NCBI RefSeq assembly: GCF_900129325.1
Contig: NZ_FQUP01000003.1
Location: 496,001-560,000, forward strand
DNA from: Kaistia soli DSM 19436
GTDB taxonomy: Bacteria > Pseudomonadota > Alphaproteobacteria > Rhizobiales > Kaistiaceae
Reading direction: 5' to 3'
DNA: 64,000 nucleotides
Shown one piece after another: positions 35,279-45,271 of this stretch (its first letter is position 1; every line of letters starts with the position of its first letter). Under the pieces are notes generated by a model. That model saw nothing but the letters and a program-made list of their open reading frames with translations, was not told where the DNA came from and did not search any database. Position numbers and translations under genes: made by a program.

Positions 35279-35827
35279 GTCCGCGCTCCCGACATTCCGG
35301 AATAACCTTCCGATTGCTGACGCATATCTCTGATCAGCTCGCCTTGCCGCGTGCCGGGCCAGCTCGTATGCGCCGTCAAGAGGGTTGATACTGGCTCCGG
35401 CTGATGATGATCGCCAGCTTGTACGGGATCCAGATAGGCAGGCTCCGATAGGGATGACCCTTGGGCAGCTTCAACCGATGGCGCCGGGCGTTCCTCGCTT
35501 CAAACCGCGCGCGACGTGCACTCATAGGTAGAGGATAGATGCTTACCGCCGGATCCACTGGACTCACCGAAGTCATGCAAGCTCCTGCCGATAGCTAAAT
35601 CAGGACAAACAAAATCGCCGCGCCACATGACTGCGGCACGCTCTCATCATTCGGCGATATACACTTGAAAACGCTGTACTTTTCGCCATCCCAATCAGAA
35701 TATATCGGCTTGTCCGATCGCTTCAAATGGCAGAAAATGGATATGTTCGGAATTTGAAGCGAAGTCCTCAGGTCGGCATCGGGTCTCCCGACGAGCTCTG
35801 ACTCTGAGAAAACGACAGGTTGTGGTG
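35279..35827 (+). other. 549-bp gene-poor, AT-richer stretch
   Basis: No convincing gene is seen. A minus-strand frame at 35376-35576 (about 66 codons) and a plus-strand frame without a start from about 35600 to 35757 (ending SDRFKWQKMDMFGI) are open but match nothing I know; the second could be the tail of a decayed gene. AT-rich tracts near 35680-35760 stand out from the flanks. It is followed by the tandem-HTH gene. Confidence 0.5.
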
Positions 35828-36736
35828 ATGGACTACGGAATGCCCGTCGCGGACCCGTGGCTTGGGGTCGACAGCGAAGCAATCACGGCGGAGGTGATGG
35901 CATTACGGGCCCTGCCGAAGTTCAACAGCGCAGTTATCGATCTGCTTGATGAGCTGTTGCAAAACTATGCGCATCGGCCTGCTTTGCATGTCGTCATGAA
36001 CGATCGAGGTCGCTTCCTGGTGATGCTTGCGGCACATCTTCTGCACCACGTGCCCGATGAACGAGGGCACCGGCTGTCAAAAGCTCGTCTCGCTGCCTAT
36101 TGCCACGAGTGGAAGATCTGCAGTCGCGGTCGCGCGCGTGCCATCGGGTCAGGCCTGCGCTGGGCTGGTTTTCTTGAGGCCGGGCCTGCCCTCAAGGATG
36201 GCCGCACACGTCCGATCGTTCCGACCCCCGAACTCGATCGCCTGCTGACCAGCCTATGGAGCCGGCTCCACGAGATGATCGCGCAGCTGATGCCGGAGCA
36301 TGGTCGGTCTCTGGCTTCGCTAGATGAACACACTTTCGCGCGCCGGGCCGAATGGGCGCTCATATCACTGAACTTTTCCGGCTTTCGCCTTCTTGATCAT
36401 GCACCAAGGTTGCGCGCGCTCGCCGATAGCAATGCCGGGCTTGCCATCGCCGTCTTCGCCGCGATCAGCGTCGCGCGTGGTGATCCGCCGCCGTCGATTG
36501 CCTCACTGGCCCGCCAATTCAGCGTGTCGCGCGCCCATGCCCGCCAGATACTACAGACTGCCGAGATCGAAGGACTGTTGGCCTGCGATGCCAAGCCCAT
36601 CGCGCCCCTCGAACAGTGGCTGCTCTTCGATGAATTCGCCAGTCTGGCGGCGTGGCTGCTCGTGATCCTGATCAGGGTCGGTTCAGAGGCCGACTTGGTC
36701 TCCGGACGACCGCGCGCGGTCGCCGCCGCGTCATGA
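35828..36736 (+). CDS. Unrecognised protein with two winged-helix-like HTH segments
   Basis: A 302-residue protein I cannot place in a named family. Two segments resemble winged helices: LSKARLAAYCHEWKICSRGRARAIGSGLRWAGFLEAG (about 89-125) and SIASLARQFSVSRAHARQILQTAEIEGLLACD (about 224-255). Each is preceded by a similar hydrophobic helix (DRGRFLVMLAAHLLHHV and NAGLAIAVFAAISVARG), which hints at an internal duplication. No effector domain is seen. The ATG at 35828 has ACAGG upstream; a GTG at 35822 is an alternative. Function is probably DNA binding; target unknown. It stands between a gene-poor region and era. Confidence 0.7.
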   Translation: MDYGMPVADPWLGVDSEAITAEVMALRALPKFNSAVIDLLDELLQNYAHRPALHVVMNDRGRFLVMLAAHLLHHVPDERGHRLSKARLAAYCHEWKICSRGRARAIGSGLRWAGFLEAGPALKDGRTRPIVPTPELDRLLTSLWSRLHEMIAQLMPEHGRSLASLDEHTFARRAEWALISLNFSGFRLLDHAPRLRALADSNAGLAIAVFAAISVARGDPPPSIASLARQFSVSRAHARQILQTAEIEGLLACDAKPIAPLEQWLLFDEFASLAAWLLVILIRVGSEADLVSGRPRAVAAAS

Positions 36737-36755
36737 CGCGGCGGCTGTCCAATGG

Positions 36756-37709
36756 CTATCTCGGGAATTCGATGCCCATCTCGCGGTAGCGCTCCGGGTC
36801 GTCACCCCAGTTTTCACGCACCTTGACGAAGAGGAAGAGGTGGACCGGCTTTTCGGCCATCTCCTGAATGTCGGCGCGTGCCGCCATCGAGATCGCCTTG
36901 ATGGTCTCGCCCTTATGGCCGATCACGATCCGTTTCTGGCTCTCGCGCTCGACATAGATCGTCTGCTCGATCCGTGCCGAACCGTCGGCCTGGTCCTTCC
37001 ACTGCTCGGTCTCGACCGTCGAGGCGTAGGGCAATTCGTCATGCAGACGCAGGAACAGCTTCTCGCGCGTGATCTCGGCTGCCAGCGCCCGGAGCGGCAG
37101 ATCGGAGACCTGATCGTCGGGATAGAGCCATGGCCCTGGCGGAACGGCACCGGCGAGATAACTGAGAAAATCGCCGCAACCATCGCCGGAAAGAGCCGAA
37201 ATCATGAAGGTCTGTTCGAAGCGCACCCGATCATTGGCCTTCATGGCCATTTCGAGCAGCACTTCGCGCCTAACCTGGTCGATCTTGTTGAGGATCAGGA
37301 TCTTGGGCTGGCGCACATCCGCCAGCTTGCCAAGAATCCCGTTCACGTCGTCGCCAAGGCCGCGTTCGGCGTCGACCAGCAGCGCGACGAGATCGGCATC
37401 CTTGGCGCCACCCCAGGCCGTATCGACCATGGCGCGGTCGAGCCGGCGCTTCGGGCGGAAGATGCCCGGCGTATCGACGAAGATGATCTGCGAAGCGCCT
37501 TCAAGCGCGATGCCGCGCATGATCGCGCGCGTCGTCTGAACCTTATGGGTGACAATCGAGATCTTGGTGCCGACGAGGCGGTTCAAGAGCGTCGACTTGC
37601 CGGCATTCGGCGCGCCGATCAGGGCGACGAAACCGCAGCGGGTATCGTGCTGCGATGAGGATGCGGCTTCCGGTGTCATGTCCGAGTGCGCGTCATCAAT
37701 GGGTGTCAT
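36756..37709 (-). CDS. era: GTPase Era
   Basis: Essential GTPase that assists 30S ribosome maturation. Product of 317 residues: GAPNAGKSTLLNRL (G1), FVDTPGIFRPKRRLDRAM (G3), ILNKIDQV (G4), and the C-terminal KH domain with IVIGHKGETIKAISMAARADIQEM. The ATG at 37709 has GGAGG 10 bases upstream and overlaps the rnc stop by 14 bases; a second in-frame ATG at 37679 lacks a ribosome-binding site. It is the last gene of the lepB-rnc-era cluster. Confidence 0.96.
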   Translation of the reverse strand: MTPIDDAHSDMTPEAASSSQHDTRCGFVALIGAPNAGKSTLLNRLVGTKISIVTHKVQTTRAIMRGIALEGASQIIFVDTPGIFRPKRRLDRAMVDTAWGGAKDADLVALLVDAERGLGDDVNGILGKLADVRQPKILILNKIDQVRREVLLEMAMKANDRVRFEQTFMISALSGDGCGDFLSYLAGAVPPGPWLYPDDQVSDLPLRALAAEITREKLFLRLHDELPYASTVETEQWKDQADGSARIEQTIYVERESQKRIVIGHKGETIKAISMAARADIQEMAEKPVHLFLFVKVRENWGDDPERYREMGIEFPR

Positions 37710-38409
37710 GGGTTTCGGGCCTCCAGACCCCCTGTGCGACCAGAACGGCGGTCGCGGCCTTCTGCTCGGCCTCGCGCTTGGACCGGCCGGCGCCGACCAC
37801 CGTCGGCATGCCGTCGATCGTGACGGCGACACGGAAGCTCGGCGCATGATCGGGGCCGCTGCGCTCGACGATCTCGTAGGTCGGCGCCGCAAGGCCACGG
37901 CCCTGCACCCATTCCTGCAGTGTCGTCTTGGCGTCGCGCAGCGGACCGCTCCAGTTGAGCATCCGCGCCTGCCAATGCGCTGCAATGAAATCACGCGCCG
38001 CAGAAAGGCCGCCGTCGAGATAGAGCGCACCGATGACCGCCTCACAGACATCGCCGAGAATCGCGGCCTTCTTGCGGCCGCCTGACTGGATTTCACCACC
38101 GCCGAGGCGGATCCAGTTGCCAAGCCCGATTTCCAGCGCCACCTCGGCGCAGCTTTCGTTGCGCACGAGAGCGGTCAGCCGGCGGGCGAGTTCGCCCTCC
38201 TCCGCGTCGGGAAAGGCAGCAATGAGCATGTCCGCGATGACGAGTGCCAGCACCCGGTCGCCAAGAAATTCCAAGCGCTGGTAGCTGGCAGCATGGCCTA
38301 GATGGGCCTCGGCGACGGCGCTCGCGTGCGTCAGCGCGCGTTCGAGCAGGTCGATCACCGCGAAGCGATGGCCGAGGCGTAGTTCAAGAGGGGCGAGACC
38401 GCTAGACAT
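37696..38409 (-). CDS. rnc: Ribonuclease III
   Basis: Double-strand-specific RNase that processes rRNA and mRNA. The 237-residue product has the signature QRLEFLGDRVLALVIADML (about 42-60), the second acidic site GDVCEAVIGALYLDGG, and a C-terminal double-stranded RNA-binding domain (from about 155, AKTTLQEWVQGRGLAAPTYEIVERSGPDHAPSFRVAVTI). The start codon overlaps the last base of lepB, so translation is coupled. Confidence 0.96.
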   Translation of the reverse strand: MSSGLAPLELRLGHRFAVIDLLERALTHASAVAEAHLGHAASYQRLEFLGDRVLALVIADMLIAAFPDAEEGELARRLTALVRNESCAEVALEIGLGNWIRLGGGEIQSGGRKKAAILGDVCEAVIGALYLDGGLSAARDFIAAHWQARMLNWSGPLRDAKTTLQEWVQGRGLAAPTYEIVERSGPDHAPSFRVAVTIDGMPTVVGAGRSKREAEQKAATAVLVAQGVWRPETHDTH

Positions 38410-39164
38410 CAGATCAACTTGAAGATGCGGTCGAAGCGAACGGTCCAGGGCCAGCGCCAGAACTGCCAGGCTGGTTCGCCTTCCTTGACCGAGAAGAAAA
38501 TGAGGCCGGCGCGGCCGACGAAATTCTCAAACGGAACATAACCGACCGCGCCGAGCACGCGGCTGTCGGTGGAGTTGTCGCGGTTGTCGCCCATCATGAA
38601 GTAATGATCAGGCGGGACCTCGAAGACCTGGGTGTTGTCTGAAAAACTGTGCGGGTCGAGATCGAGCACCGTATAGCTGACGCCGTTCGGCAGCGTTTCC
38701 TTGTACCGTGCTACCCGCGTCTCCGCGCCGAACTCATCCGTGGTGGTGTAGTCGTCGATCTTTTCCTTGGGCACCGGCGTGCCATTGATCTGGAGAACAC
38801 CGTCGATCATCTGGATCTTGTCGCCCGGAAGCCCGATCACCCGCTTGATATAGTCCACCGAGGGATCACGCGGCAGCTTGAAGACTGCGACATCACCACG
38901 CTCGGGCGGCGTCGCCCAGATGCGGCCCGAGAAGATGTCCGGCGCAAACGGCAGTGAATAGCGGCTGTAGCCATAGGCATATTTGGACACGAACAGGTAG
39001 TCGCCGACCAGAAGCGTGTCCTTCATCGAGCCAGACGGAATATTGAAGGGCTGGAACAGGAAGGTGCGGACGATCAAAGCCAGCACAAGCGCCTGGACGA
39101 TGATCTTGACGGTCTCGCCGAAGCCGCCGCGCTCTGACTTGTATTTGTCGCCGGCCACGCTCAT
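38409..39164 (-). CDS. lepB: Signal peptidase I
   Basis: Membrane serine protease that removes signal peptides. The 251-residue product has one N-terminal span (about 19-40), the nucleophile Ser in PSGSMKDTLLVGDYLFVSKYAYGYS and the general-base Lys in DPSVDYIKRVIGLPGDKI; the later box D/E GDNRDNSTDSR is also present. It heads the minus-strand lepB-rnc-era set. A TATAGT hexamer on this strand about 40 bases before the ATG could be its -10 element. Confidence 0.96.
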   Translation of the reverse strand: MSVAGDKYKSERGGFGETVKIIVQALVLALIVRTFLFQPFNIPSGSMKDTLLVGDYLFVSKYAYGYSRYSLPFAPDIFSGRIWATPPERGDVAVFKLPRDPSVDYIKRVIGLPGDKIQMIDGVLQINGTPVPKEKIDDYTTTDEFGAETRVARYKETLPNGVSYTVLDLDPHSFSDNTQVFEVPPDHYFMMGDNRDNSTDSRVLGAVGYVPFENFVGRAGLIFFSVKEGEPAWQFWRWPWTVRFDRIFKLI

Positions 39165-39258
39165 GAGCCTTCCCGATCCGTCACTATAAGGGCCCTCGCG
39201 GGCGCATGGTTCTTATCGGCTTCTCCGGCAGCGTGCAACGCGCCGCCGCATCCTGCGC

Positions 39259-39663
39259 TCAGGGCGGGGACGGCAGCGCCTCGATGATCACGAAGGCCTG
39301 GGCGAGTGGATACTCGTCGGTGATCGTCAGGTGGATGACAGCCTCATGGCCGGCCGGGAGCAAAGCCGCGAGACGGACGGCCGCGCCGCCGGTGAGCTTC
39401 ATGGTCGGCTTGCCGCTTGGAAGGTTCACGACGCCCATGTCCCGCCAGAAGACGCCCTGGCTGAGACCCGTCCCGAGCGCCTTCGAACAGGCCTCCTTGG
39501 CCGCGAAACGCTTGGCATAAGACGCAGCGCGCTCCTTGCGCCGGTTGGAGCGCGCCTTCTCGATTTCGGTGAAGATGCGGTCGATGAAGCGGTCACCGAA
39601 GCGCGCGAGCGATTTCTCGACGCGGCGGATGTCTATCAAGTCGCTGCCGAGGCCGATGATCAC
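39259..39663 (-). CDS. acpS: Holo-[acyl-carrier-protein] synthase
   Basis: Transfers phosphopantetheine from CoA to acyl carrier protein. Product of 134 residues: [35 protein letters not shown] with the metal-binding Asp, and [16 protein letters not shown] with the conserved Lys-Glu. Its start overlaps the pdxJ stop by 4 bases, so pdxJ and acpS form an operon. Confidence 0.96.
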   Translation of the reverse strand: MIIGLGSDLIDIRRVEKSLARFGDRFIDRIFTEIEKARSNRRKERAASYAKRFAAKEACSKALGTGLSQGVFWRDMGVVNLPSGKPTMKLTGGAAVRLAALLPAGHEAVIHLTITDEYPLAQAFVIIEALPSPP

Positions 39664-40430
39664 AGAACCGCCTCCTTCGCCGCGGCCATGCGTGCCTCAT
39701 CCATCGCCGCACGCATCAGGCGGATGGAGGCTTCCAGTCCGATGAAAACCGCCTCGCCGATGAGGAAATGGCCGATATTGAGTTCGCGCACAGCCGAAAT
39801 CGCCGCCACCGGCCCTACGGTGTCGTAGGAAAGGCCATGGCCCGCATGGATCTCAAGCCCGAGAGAGGCTCCGTGGCGGGCCGCTTCGACGAGGCGCCGT
39901 GTCTCCGCGGCGAACGCATCCGCGCCCTGTTCGTGAGCCTCGCAATAGGTGCCGGTATGGAGTTCGACAACGGGCGCCTGAAGATCGGCAGCGGCATCCA
40001 GCTGGCGAAGATCCGGCGCAATGAACAGCGACACGCGAATGCCGGCCGCGCCAAGCTCGGCGATCATCGGCCGAAGATTCGCCATCTGTCCGGCAGCATC
40101 GAGGCCGCCTTCGGTCGTGCGCTCCTCGCGCCGTTCCGGCACGATACAGGCGGCATGGGGGCGATGACGGAGCGCGATAGCGACCATCTCACGCGTTGCC
40201 GCCATTTCGAAATTGAGCGGCAGAGTGATTTCGGCTTTCAGCCGTTCGATATCGGCATCGCGGATGTGACGGCGATCTTCGCGAAGATGCGCCGTGATGC
40301 CATCGGCCCCGGCGGCAGCGGCAAGCTCAGCCGCCCGTAGCGGATCAGGATGCGCGCCGCCGCGGGCATTTCGGATCGTTGCGACGTGATCGATGTTGAC
40401 GCCGAGGCGGAGCGGTTCGAAACGGGACAT
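39660..40430 (-). CDS. pdxJ: Pyridoxine 5'-phosphate synthase
   Basis: Last step of DXP-dependent vitamin B6 synthesis. The 256-residue product reads [19 protein letters not shown] near the start, [20 protein letters not shown] and, near the C-terminus, [19 protein letters not shown] and [17 protein letters not shown], all family motifs. I chose the ATG at 40428-40430 ([10 protein letters not shown]); a longer upstream frame reads through intergenic DNA. It is followed by acpS with a 4-base overlap. Confidence 0.96.
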   Translation of the reverse strand: MSRFEPLRLGVNIDHVATIRNARGGAHPDPLRAAELAAAAGADGITAHLREDRRHIRDADIERLKAEITLPLNFEMAATREMVAIALRHRPHAACIVPERREERTTEGGLDAAGQMANLRPMIAELGAAGIRVSLFIAPDLRQLDAAADLQAPVVELHTGTYCEAHEQGADAFAAETRRLVEAARHGASLGLEIHAGHGLSYDTVGPVAAISAVRELNIGHFLIGEAVFIGLEASIRLMRAAMDEARMAAAKEAVL

Positions 40431-40459
40431 CGGGCGGGCGCTCCCTTCAGGATGCACGA

Positions 40460-41032
40460 TCAAAAACGACTGCCATGCAGTTCGCGCCGGCGGATGGCGA
40501 ACCGTTCGCGGCGCGAGGTCTGGAAGGCCTCGGCAGCGAAGAAGACGGCGATGTAGGAGATGCCGCCGGCCACGATCGCGAGCGGGATCGAGCCGATCAG
40601 CATCGGCTCGATGACGGGCCAAATCGTGTGAAACGAGCTCGTCAACAGACGGTGCGACAGCTCTTCCGCTGTCTTCGCGTGACTGGCGAGACCGAACCAG
40701 CCGAGAACCATATTGCCGGTCTCATAGGTAGCGAACCAGATGAATGGGAAAGTCAGCGGATTGCCGATCGTCGTGCCGAGCACAGCGGCCAGCACATTGC
40801 CGCGGACCAGGAAGGCGGCGACGAAGCAGAGCAGGTAGTGAAAGCCGATGAACGGCGTCATTGCGAGCGCGACGCCCACGGCAAAGCCGGCCGCGATCGA
40901 ATGCGGCGTTCCGGAAAGGCGAAGCAGGCGCTTGCCATAATAGCGCAGCGCTCGTCCCCAGCCGCGTTTCGGCCAAAGGAAATGATTGAGCTTCTGGTGG
41001 AGACGCAGAGGGTGGCGACGACGGAACAACAT
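40460..41032 (-). CDS. DUF2062 inner-membrane protein
   Basis: A 190-residue membrane protein with about four spans. The segment [55 protein letters not shown] is the DUF2062 core. The family has no settled function and is widespread in proteobacteria. It lies between pyrE and pdxJ with short gaps (24 and 29 bp). Confidence 0.9.
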   Translation of the reverse strand: MLFRRRHPLRLHQKLNHFLWPKRGWGRALRYYGKRLLRLSGTPHSIAAGFAVGVALAMTPFIGFHYLLCFVAAFLVRGNVLAAVLGTTIGNPLTFPFIWFATYETGNMVLGWFGLASHAKTAEELSHRLLTSSFHTIWPVIEPMLIGSIPLAIVAGGISYIAVFFAAEAFQTSRRERFAIRRRELHGSRF

Positions 41033-41056
41033 GACGGCGAACTATAGCCGATCCAT

Positions 41057-41635
41057 TCAGGAGAGATTGCGGCTGCCCGGCTTCACGGCGGGAATCGACT
41101 GGAGTTCCGGCGGCAGATCATCGGCGGGATAGGCCGGAACCTTGTAGTCCGCCAGAGCGACGAGCGGAACGCCGACATCGGCCTCTCCAGCCGAACGATC
41201 GATCAGGCAGGCGACCGCGACGACCGTGCCGCCCAGCGCCTTGATGGCTTCGATCGTCTCGCGGCTCGAAAGCCCCGTCGAGATGATGTCCTCGACGACC
41301 AGGACGCGGGCGTTCTCGGGCAGGTCAAACCGACGGAGACGGAAGACGCCGCCTTCCCGCTCGACCCAGAGCGCCGGAACGCCGAGATGGCGCGCCGTCT
41401 CGTAACCGGGAATGAGACCGCCGAGGGCCGGCGAGATGACGACGTCGAACTCCAGCCCACTGGCGCGGATCTTTTCGGCGAGTGCCTTGCAGAGCAGCTC
41501 GGTGCGGTCCGGATACATGAAGACGCGCGCCTTCTGCAGGAAGACCGGGCTGTGCAGGCCGGAGGACAGGATGAAGTGTCCTTCGAGCAGCGCGCCGGAC
41601 TGGCGGAACACGTCGATGACCTCGTGCTGTTGCAT
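41057..41635 (-). CDS. pyrE: Orotate phosphoribosyltransferase
   Basis: Makes orotidine 5'-phosphate in pyrimidine synthesis. The 192-residue product shows [41 protein letters not shown] and the PRPP-binding motif [26 protein letters not shown]. The length and motifs fit the branch of PyrE that is common in alphaproteobacteria. It follows rsh by 26 bp. Confidence 0.95.
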   Translation of the reverse strand: MQQHEVIDVFRQSGALLEGHFILSSGLHSPVFLQKARVFMYPDRTELLCKALAEKIRASGLEFDVVISPALGGLIPGYETARHLGVPALWVEREGGVFRLRRFDLPENARVLVVEDIISTGLSSRETIEAIKALGGTVVAVACLIDRSAGEADVGVPLVALADYKVPAYPADDLPPELQSIPAVKPGSRNLS

Positions 41636-41661
41636 GGCGATTCCCAGACTGATGACGCCGA

Positions 41662-43869
41662 TCAGGCGTTGACTCGATTGGCCGAACTGACGACGTGGCG
41701 CTCGCGCAGGTCGCTCAGCAGGCGGTTCAGATGCTTGACGTCCCAGACTTCCAGATCGATCTCGATTTCGGAAAAGTCTGGGGCGCTCCTGATGATTTTG
41801 AGGTTGGATATATTGCCGTCATTGTCGGCGATCACCTGCGCCACCTGCGCCAGGGTCCCGGGCTCGTTGATGGCAACGACCTCGATGCGAGCCGGGAAAC
41901 GCTCGCGATTGGCGGCGTCGATATCCCAGCGCACATCCAGCCAGCGGTCCGGCTCGTCGTCGTAATCCTTGAGGCTCGGCGACTGGATCGGATAGATCGT
42001 GATCCCCTCGCCCGGCGTCATGATGCCGACGATACGATCGCCCGGCACGGCGCCGCCTTCGGGGGCGAAGCGCACGGGCATGTCGCCATGCAGTCCGCGG
42101 ATCGGGATCGCATGCTCGGCATCGGCGGGATCGCCGCTCGGCACGCGGAAGATCATGCCGCTCGCCTTCTTCAGGCCGAACCAGCCAGCCTCGCCGCCCG
42201 TCCCGGCCCCCCCCTTCGGCAGGGAAGCCCGCTCGTCCTTGTGATCGGGATAGACGGCCTTCAAGACATTAACGGAGGGGATTTCGCCTCGCCCGACCGA
42301 GGCCAGCATGTCCTCGATATTCTGCTGCGCAAGGCGCGGCAGCGCCGCCTTGAGGCGGTCCTCGGAATAATCGCGGCCGGCACGCTCGAAGGCCCGCTCG
42401 ACGATCTTGCGACCAAGACCGGCATATTGCTTGCGGATCGCGGCGCGGGCGGCACGGCGGATCGAGGCGCGCGCCTTGCCGGTAACCGCAATGGATTCCC
42501 AGGCTGGCGGCGGGATCTGCCCCTTTGAGCAGATGATCTCGACCTCGTCGCCATTCTTCAGTTCGGTCGTGAGCGGCATCATGCGGCCGTTCAACTTGCA
42601 GCCGACGCAGGTGTCGCCGATGTCGGTGTGAACAGCATAGGCGAAGTCGATCGGCGTCGCGCCGCGCGGCAAGGCGATGAGGCGGCCCTTGGGGGTGAAA
42701 CAGAAAACCTGATCGTGGAAGAGCTCGAGCTTGGTGTTCTCGAGAAACTCCTCCGGCGTGTCGCCTTCGGCCAACATCTCGACAGTGCGGCGGAGCCAGG
42801 TATAGGCGCGGCTTTCGTCCGAGAGCTTGCCGCCGACCTTGTCCTTGTAGAGCGCATGAGCCGCGATGCCGTATTCGGCGACCTCGTTCATGTCCCAGGT
42901 GCGGATCTGCAGCTCGACGCGCTGACGGCCGGGACCGACCACCGTCGTGTGGATCGAGCGATAGTCGTTCTGCTTCGGCGTCGAGATGTAGTCCTTGAAA
43001 CGTCCTGGCACCGTTGGCCACGACATGTGGACGATGCCGAGCGCGGCGTAGCAGGCGGCATGGCTGTCGACGATGACGCGAAAGCCAAGGATATCGGACA
43101 GCTGCTCGAACGAGATCGCCTTCCGCTCCATCTTGCGGAAGATCGAATAAGGCCGCTTCTCGCGGCCATAGACCTGCGCCTTGATGCCGTTCTTCTCGAA
43201 CTTCTCCTTGAGGTCCTTCTCGATCTCGACGATGAGCCCCTGATTGCGCACGCGGATTTCGGCGAGGCGGTCCGTCACCGCCTTGTGCGCTTCGGGATTG
43301 ACGACCGCGAAGGCCAGTTCCTCAAGCTCCTCGCGCATGTCGTGCATGCCCATGCGCCCCGCGAGCGGCGCATAGATCTCAAGCGTTTCCTCGGCGATGC
43401 GGCCGCGCTTCTCCACCGGCATGAAGTGGAGCGTGCGCATATTGTGCAAGCGGTCGGCCAGCTTCACCAGGAGGACGCGGACGTCCTCGGAAATGGCGAG
43501 CAGAAGCTTGCGGAAGTTCTCGGCCTGCGCCGCCTTCTTGGAAACAAGGTCGAGGCGCTTGATCTTGGTGAGGCCCTCGACCAGCCGGCCGATATCCTCG
43601 CCGAAGGTCGCGTCGATCTCCGAGCGCGTCGCGTCCGTGTCTTCGATCGTATCGTGAAGCAGCGCGACGGCGATGGTCGAATCGTCCAGCTTCAGGTCCG
43701 TGAGGATGCCGGCGACTTCGAGGGGATGCGAAAAATAGGGGTCGCCATTGGCGCGCCGCTGGCTGCCATGCTTCTGCATGGCATAGACATACGCCTTGTT
43801 CAAAAGCCCCTCGTCGGCCTGCGGATTGTACCGCTGGACACGTTCGAGGAGTTCATACTGGCGCATCAT
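41662..43869 (-). CDS. rsh: Bifunctional (p)ppGpp synthetase/hydrolase (Rsh)
   Basis: The stringent-response enzyme, 735 residues. The HD hydrolase domain has [22 protein letters not shown] (His72-Asp73), and the synthetase has [32 protein letters not shown] and [14 protein letters not shown] (about 390-450, [28 protein letters not shown]) and C-terminal ACT (from about 655, [31 protein letters not shown]) domains follow. Both catalytic domains look intact, so it is the single long RelA/SpoT homologue typical of alphaproteobacteria. It lies after rpoZ. Confidence 0.96.
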   Translation of the reverse strand: MMRQYELLERVQRYNPQADEGLLNKAYVYAMQKHGSQRRANGDPYFSHPLEVAGILTDLKLDDSTIAVALLHDTIEDTDATRSEIDATFGEDIGRLVEGLTKIKRLDLVSKKAAQAENFRKLLLAISEDVRVLLVKLADRLHNMRTLHFMPVEKRGRIAEETLEIYAPLAGRMGMHDMREELEELAFAVVNPEAHKAVTDRLAEIRVRNQGLIVEIEKDLKEKFEKNGIKAQVYGREKRPYSIFRKMERKAISFEQLSDILGFRVIVDSHAACYAALGIVHMSWPTVPGRFKDYISTPKQNDYRSIHTTVVGPGRQRVELQIRTWDMNEVAEYGIAAHALYKDKVGGKLSDESRAYTWLRRTVEMLAEGDTPEEFLENTKLELFHDQVFCFTPKGRLIALPRGATPIDFAYAVHTDIGDTCVGCKLNGRMMPLTTELKNGDEVEIICSKGQIPPPAWESIAVTGKARASIRRAARAAIRKQYAGLGRKIVERAFERAGRDYSEDRLKAALPRLAQQNIEDMLASVGRGEIPSVNVLKAVYPDHKDERASLPKGGAGTGGEAGWFGLKKASGMIFRVPSGDPADAEHAIPIRGLHGDMPVRFAPEGGAVPGDRIVGIMTPGEGITIYPIQSPSLKDYDDEPDRWLDVRWDIDAANRERFPARIEVVAINEPGTLAQVAQVIADNDGNISNLKIIRSAPDFSEIEIDLEVWDVKHLNRLLSDLRERHVVSSANRVNA

Positions 43870-43896
43870 GGCGCGGCAATCCGATGACAGACTTCT

Positions 43897-43918
43897 GGAC
43901 CGGGATCAGGCCCGGTCC
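43897..43918. terminator. Hairpin between rpoZ and rsh
   Basis: GGACCGGG (43897-43904), loop ATCAGG, CCCGGTCC (43911-43918): an 8-bp perfect stem in the 130-bp gap after rpoZ. No clear T-run, so it may be a weak terminator, a processing site or a decayed palindromic repeat. Confidence 0.4.
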
Positions 43919-43999
43919 CTTGCTATGTCATATAGGATCGCGGCCCGCGCCGAACGACAAGCAGTTTGACGCGCGCCAAGCAGCCGCGCTTGCAGTCGA

Positions 44000-44380
44000 T
44001 CAGAAATCGTCCTGCTTGTCCGGCGGCACCATGCTCTCAAGACCGCGCAGCAGCTCTTCCTCGGACATCCGATCGAAGGCGATCGCATTGTCCTCAGCGA
44101 CGTCTTCGTCGCCGCCGGCGAGCAGCGGAATATCCTGCTCGGGCTCGTCGACTTCGACATATTTCTGCAGCGAGTGGATGAGGTCCTCCTTGAGGTCCTC
44201 CGGCGCGACAGTCTCGTCGGCGATCTCCCTGAGAGCCACGACGGGATTCTTATCATTGTCGCGCGGCACGGTCAGAGCAGAGCCGCTGGCAATCATGCGG
44301 GCGCGATGTCCGGCCAGCAGCACGAGCTCAAAGCGGTTCTCGACCTTGTCGACGCAATCTTCCACGGTCACGCGCGCCAT
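44000..44380 (-). CDS. rpoZ: DNA-directed RNA polymerase omega subunit
   Basis: Helps assemble the polymerase core and anchors ppGpp sensing. The 126-residue product opens [33 protein letters not shown], the omega signature, and has an acidic extension ([17 protein letters not shown]) usual in Hyphomicrobiales. The neighbour rsh is the conserved partner. Confidence 0.96.
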   Translation of the reverse strand: MARVTVEDCVDKVENRFELVLLAGHRARMIASGSALTVPRDNDKNPVVALREIADETVAPEDLKEDLIHSLQKYVEVDEPEQDIPLLAGGDEDVAEDNAIAFDRMSEEELLRGLESMVPPDKQDDF

Positions 44381-44654
44381 GGCAGGTCTCCTGGAAACAT
44401 GTTCGGGTTCAAGCGGGATGAATAGGTGTCGGGGCCGTAGAATGCAAGCCCCGCGCCGAAATCCGGTTTGAGTGAGCCGGCGTTCGCCTGAGAGGATGTC
44501 GCCCGGCTCGTGGATTCACCATCTCCACAACTTCGGCCGGCAAACCGTTTGCGAGCCGCAAGCCGACGTCCTATTTGATTCAAATCACTTGCGGAGGACG
44601 ACCATATTGCCGTCCCGACGCGAAACGCCATTTTCAGAATCTGGATATCGCACC

Positions 44655-45257
44655 ATGTTTGATTCACGCGAAAAGATAGCTCTCTTCATCGATGGCGCAA
44701 ATCTCTATGCCACCGCCAAGGCCCTCGCATTTGATATCGACTACAAGAAGTTGCTCAACGAATTCAGCGGCAAAGGCAATCTGATCCGCGCCTATTATTA
44801 TACGGCGCTGTCGGAAGATCAGGAATATTCGTCGATCCGGCCACTGATCGACTGGCTCGATTACAATGGCTACTCGGTGGTGACCAAGCCGACCAAGGAA
44901 TTCTACGACGCGACCGGCCGCCGCAAGATCAAGGGCAATATGGATATCGAGCTCGCCGTCGATGTCATGGAGCTCGCGGACCATATCGACCACATCATCC
45001 TCTTCTCGGGCGACGGTGATTTTCGTTCGCTGGTCGAGGCCGTGCAGCGCAAGGGCCGCAAGGTCAGCGTCATCTCGACGCTCGCCACTCAGCCGCCGAT
45101 GATCGCGGACGAACTCCGACGCCAGGCCGATCACTTCGTCGATATCACGACGCTGCAGTCGCGGATCGGCCGCGATCCGGGTGAACGGGCCGTGCGCGCC
45201 GCGGAACGGGCGCAGGCGCAAGAGGCCTTCGACGACGGTTTCGACGAGGGCGTCTGA
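44655..45257 (+). CDS. NYN domain protein (LabA/DUF88-like)
   Basis: A 200-residue PIN-like nuclease-fold protein: EKIALFIDGANLYATAKAL, where the first Asp is an expected metal ligand, then KGNMDIELAVDVMELADHIDHIILFSGDGDFRSLVEAVQRKGRKVSVI with the second and third acidic residues. NYN proteins are thought to cut RNA, but activity has been shown for only some. I chose the ATG at 44655 because the domain starts at once after it. A 13-bp palindrome ATTTGA-T-TCAAAT lies upstream at 44573-44585. Confidence 0.9.
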   Translation: MFDSREKIALFIDGANLYATAKALAFDIDYKKLLNEFSGKGNLIRAYYYTALSEDQEYSSIRPLIDWLDYNGYSVVTKPTKEFYDATGRRKIKGNMDIELAVDVMELADHIDHIILFSGDGDFRSLVEAVQRKGRKVSVISTLATQPPMIADELRRQADHFVDITTLQSRIGRDPGERAVRAAERAQAQEAFDDGFDEGV

Positions 45258-45271
45258 TCGCGGAGGCGCCT

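Noticed and set aside
35376-35576. A 66-codon minus-strand frame in the gene-poor stretch
   Set aside because: No ribosome-binding site of note and no family match; too short to support alone.
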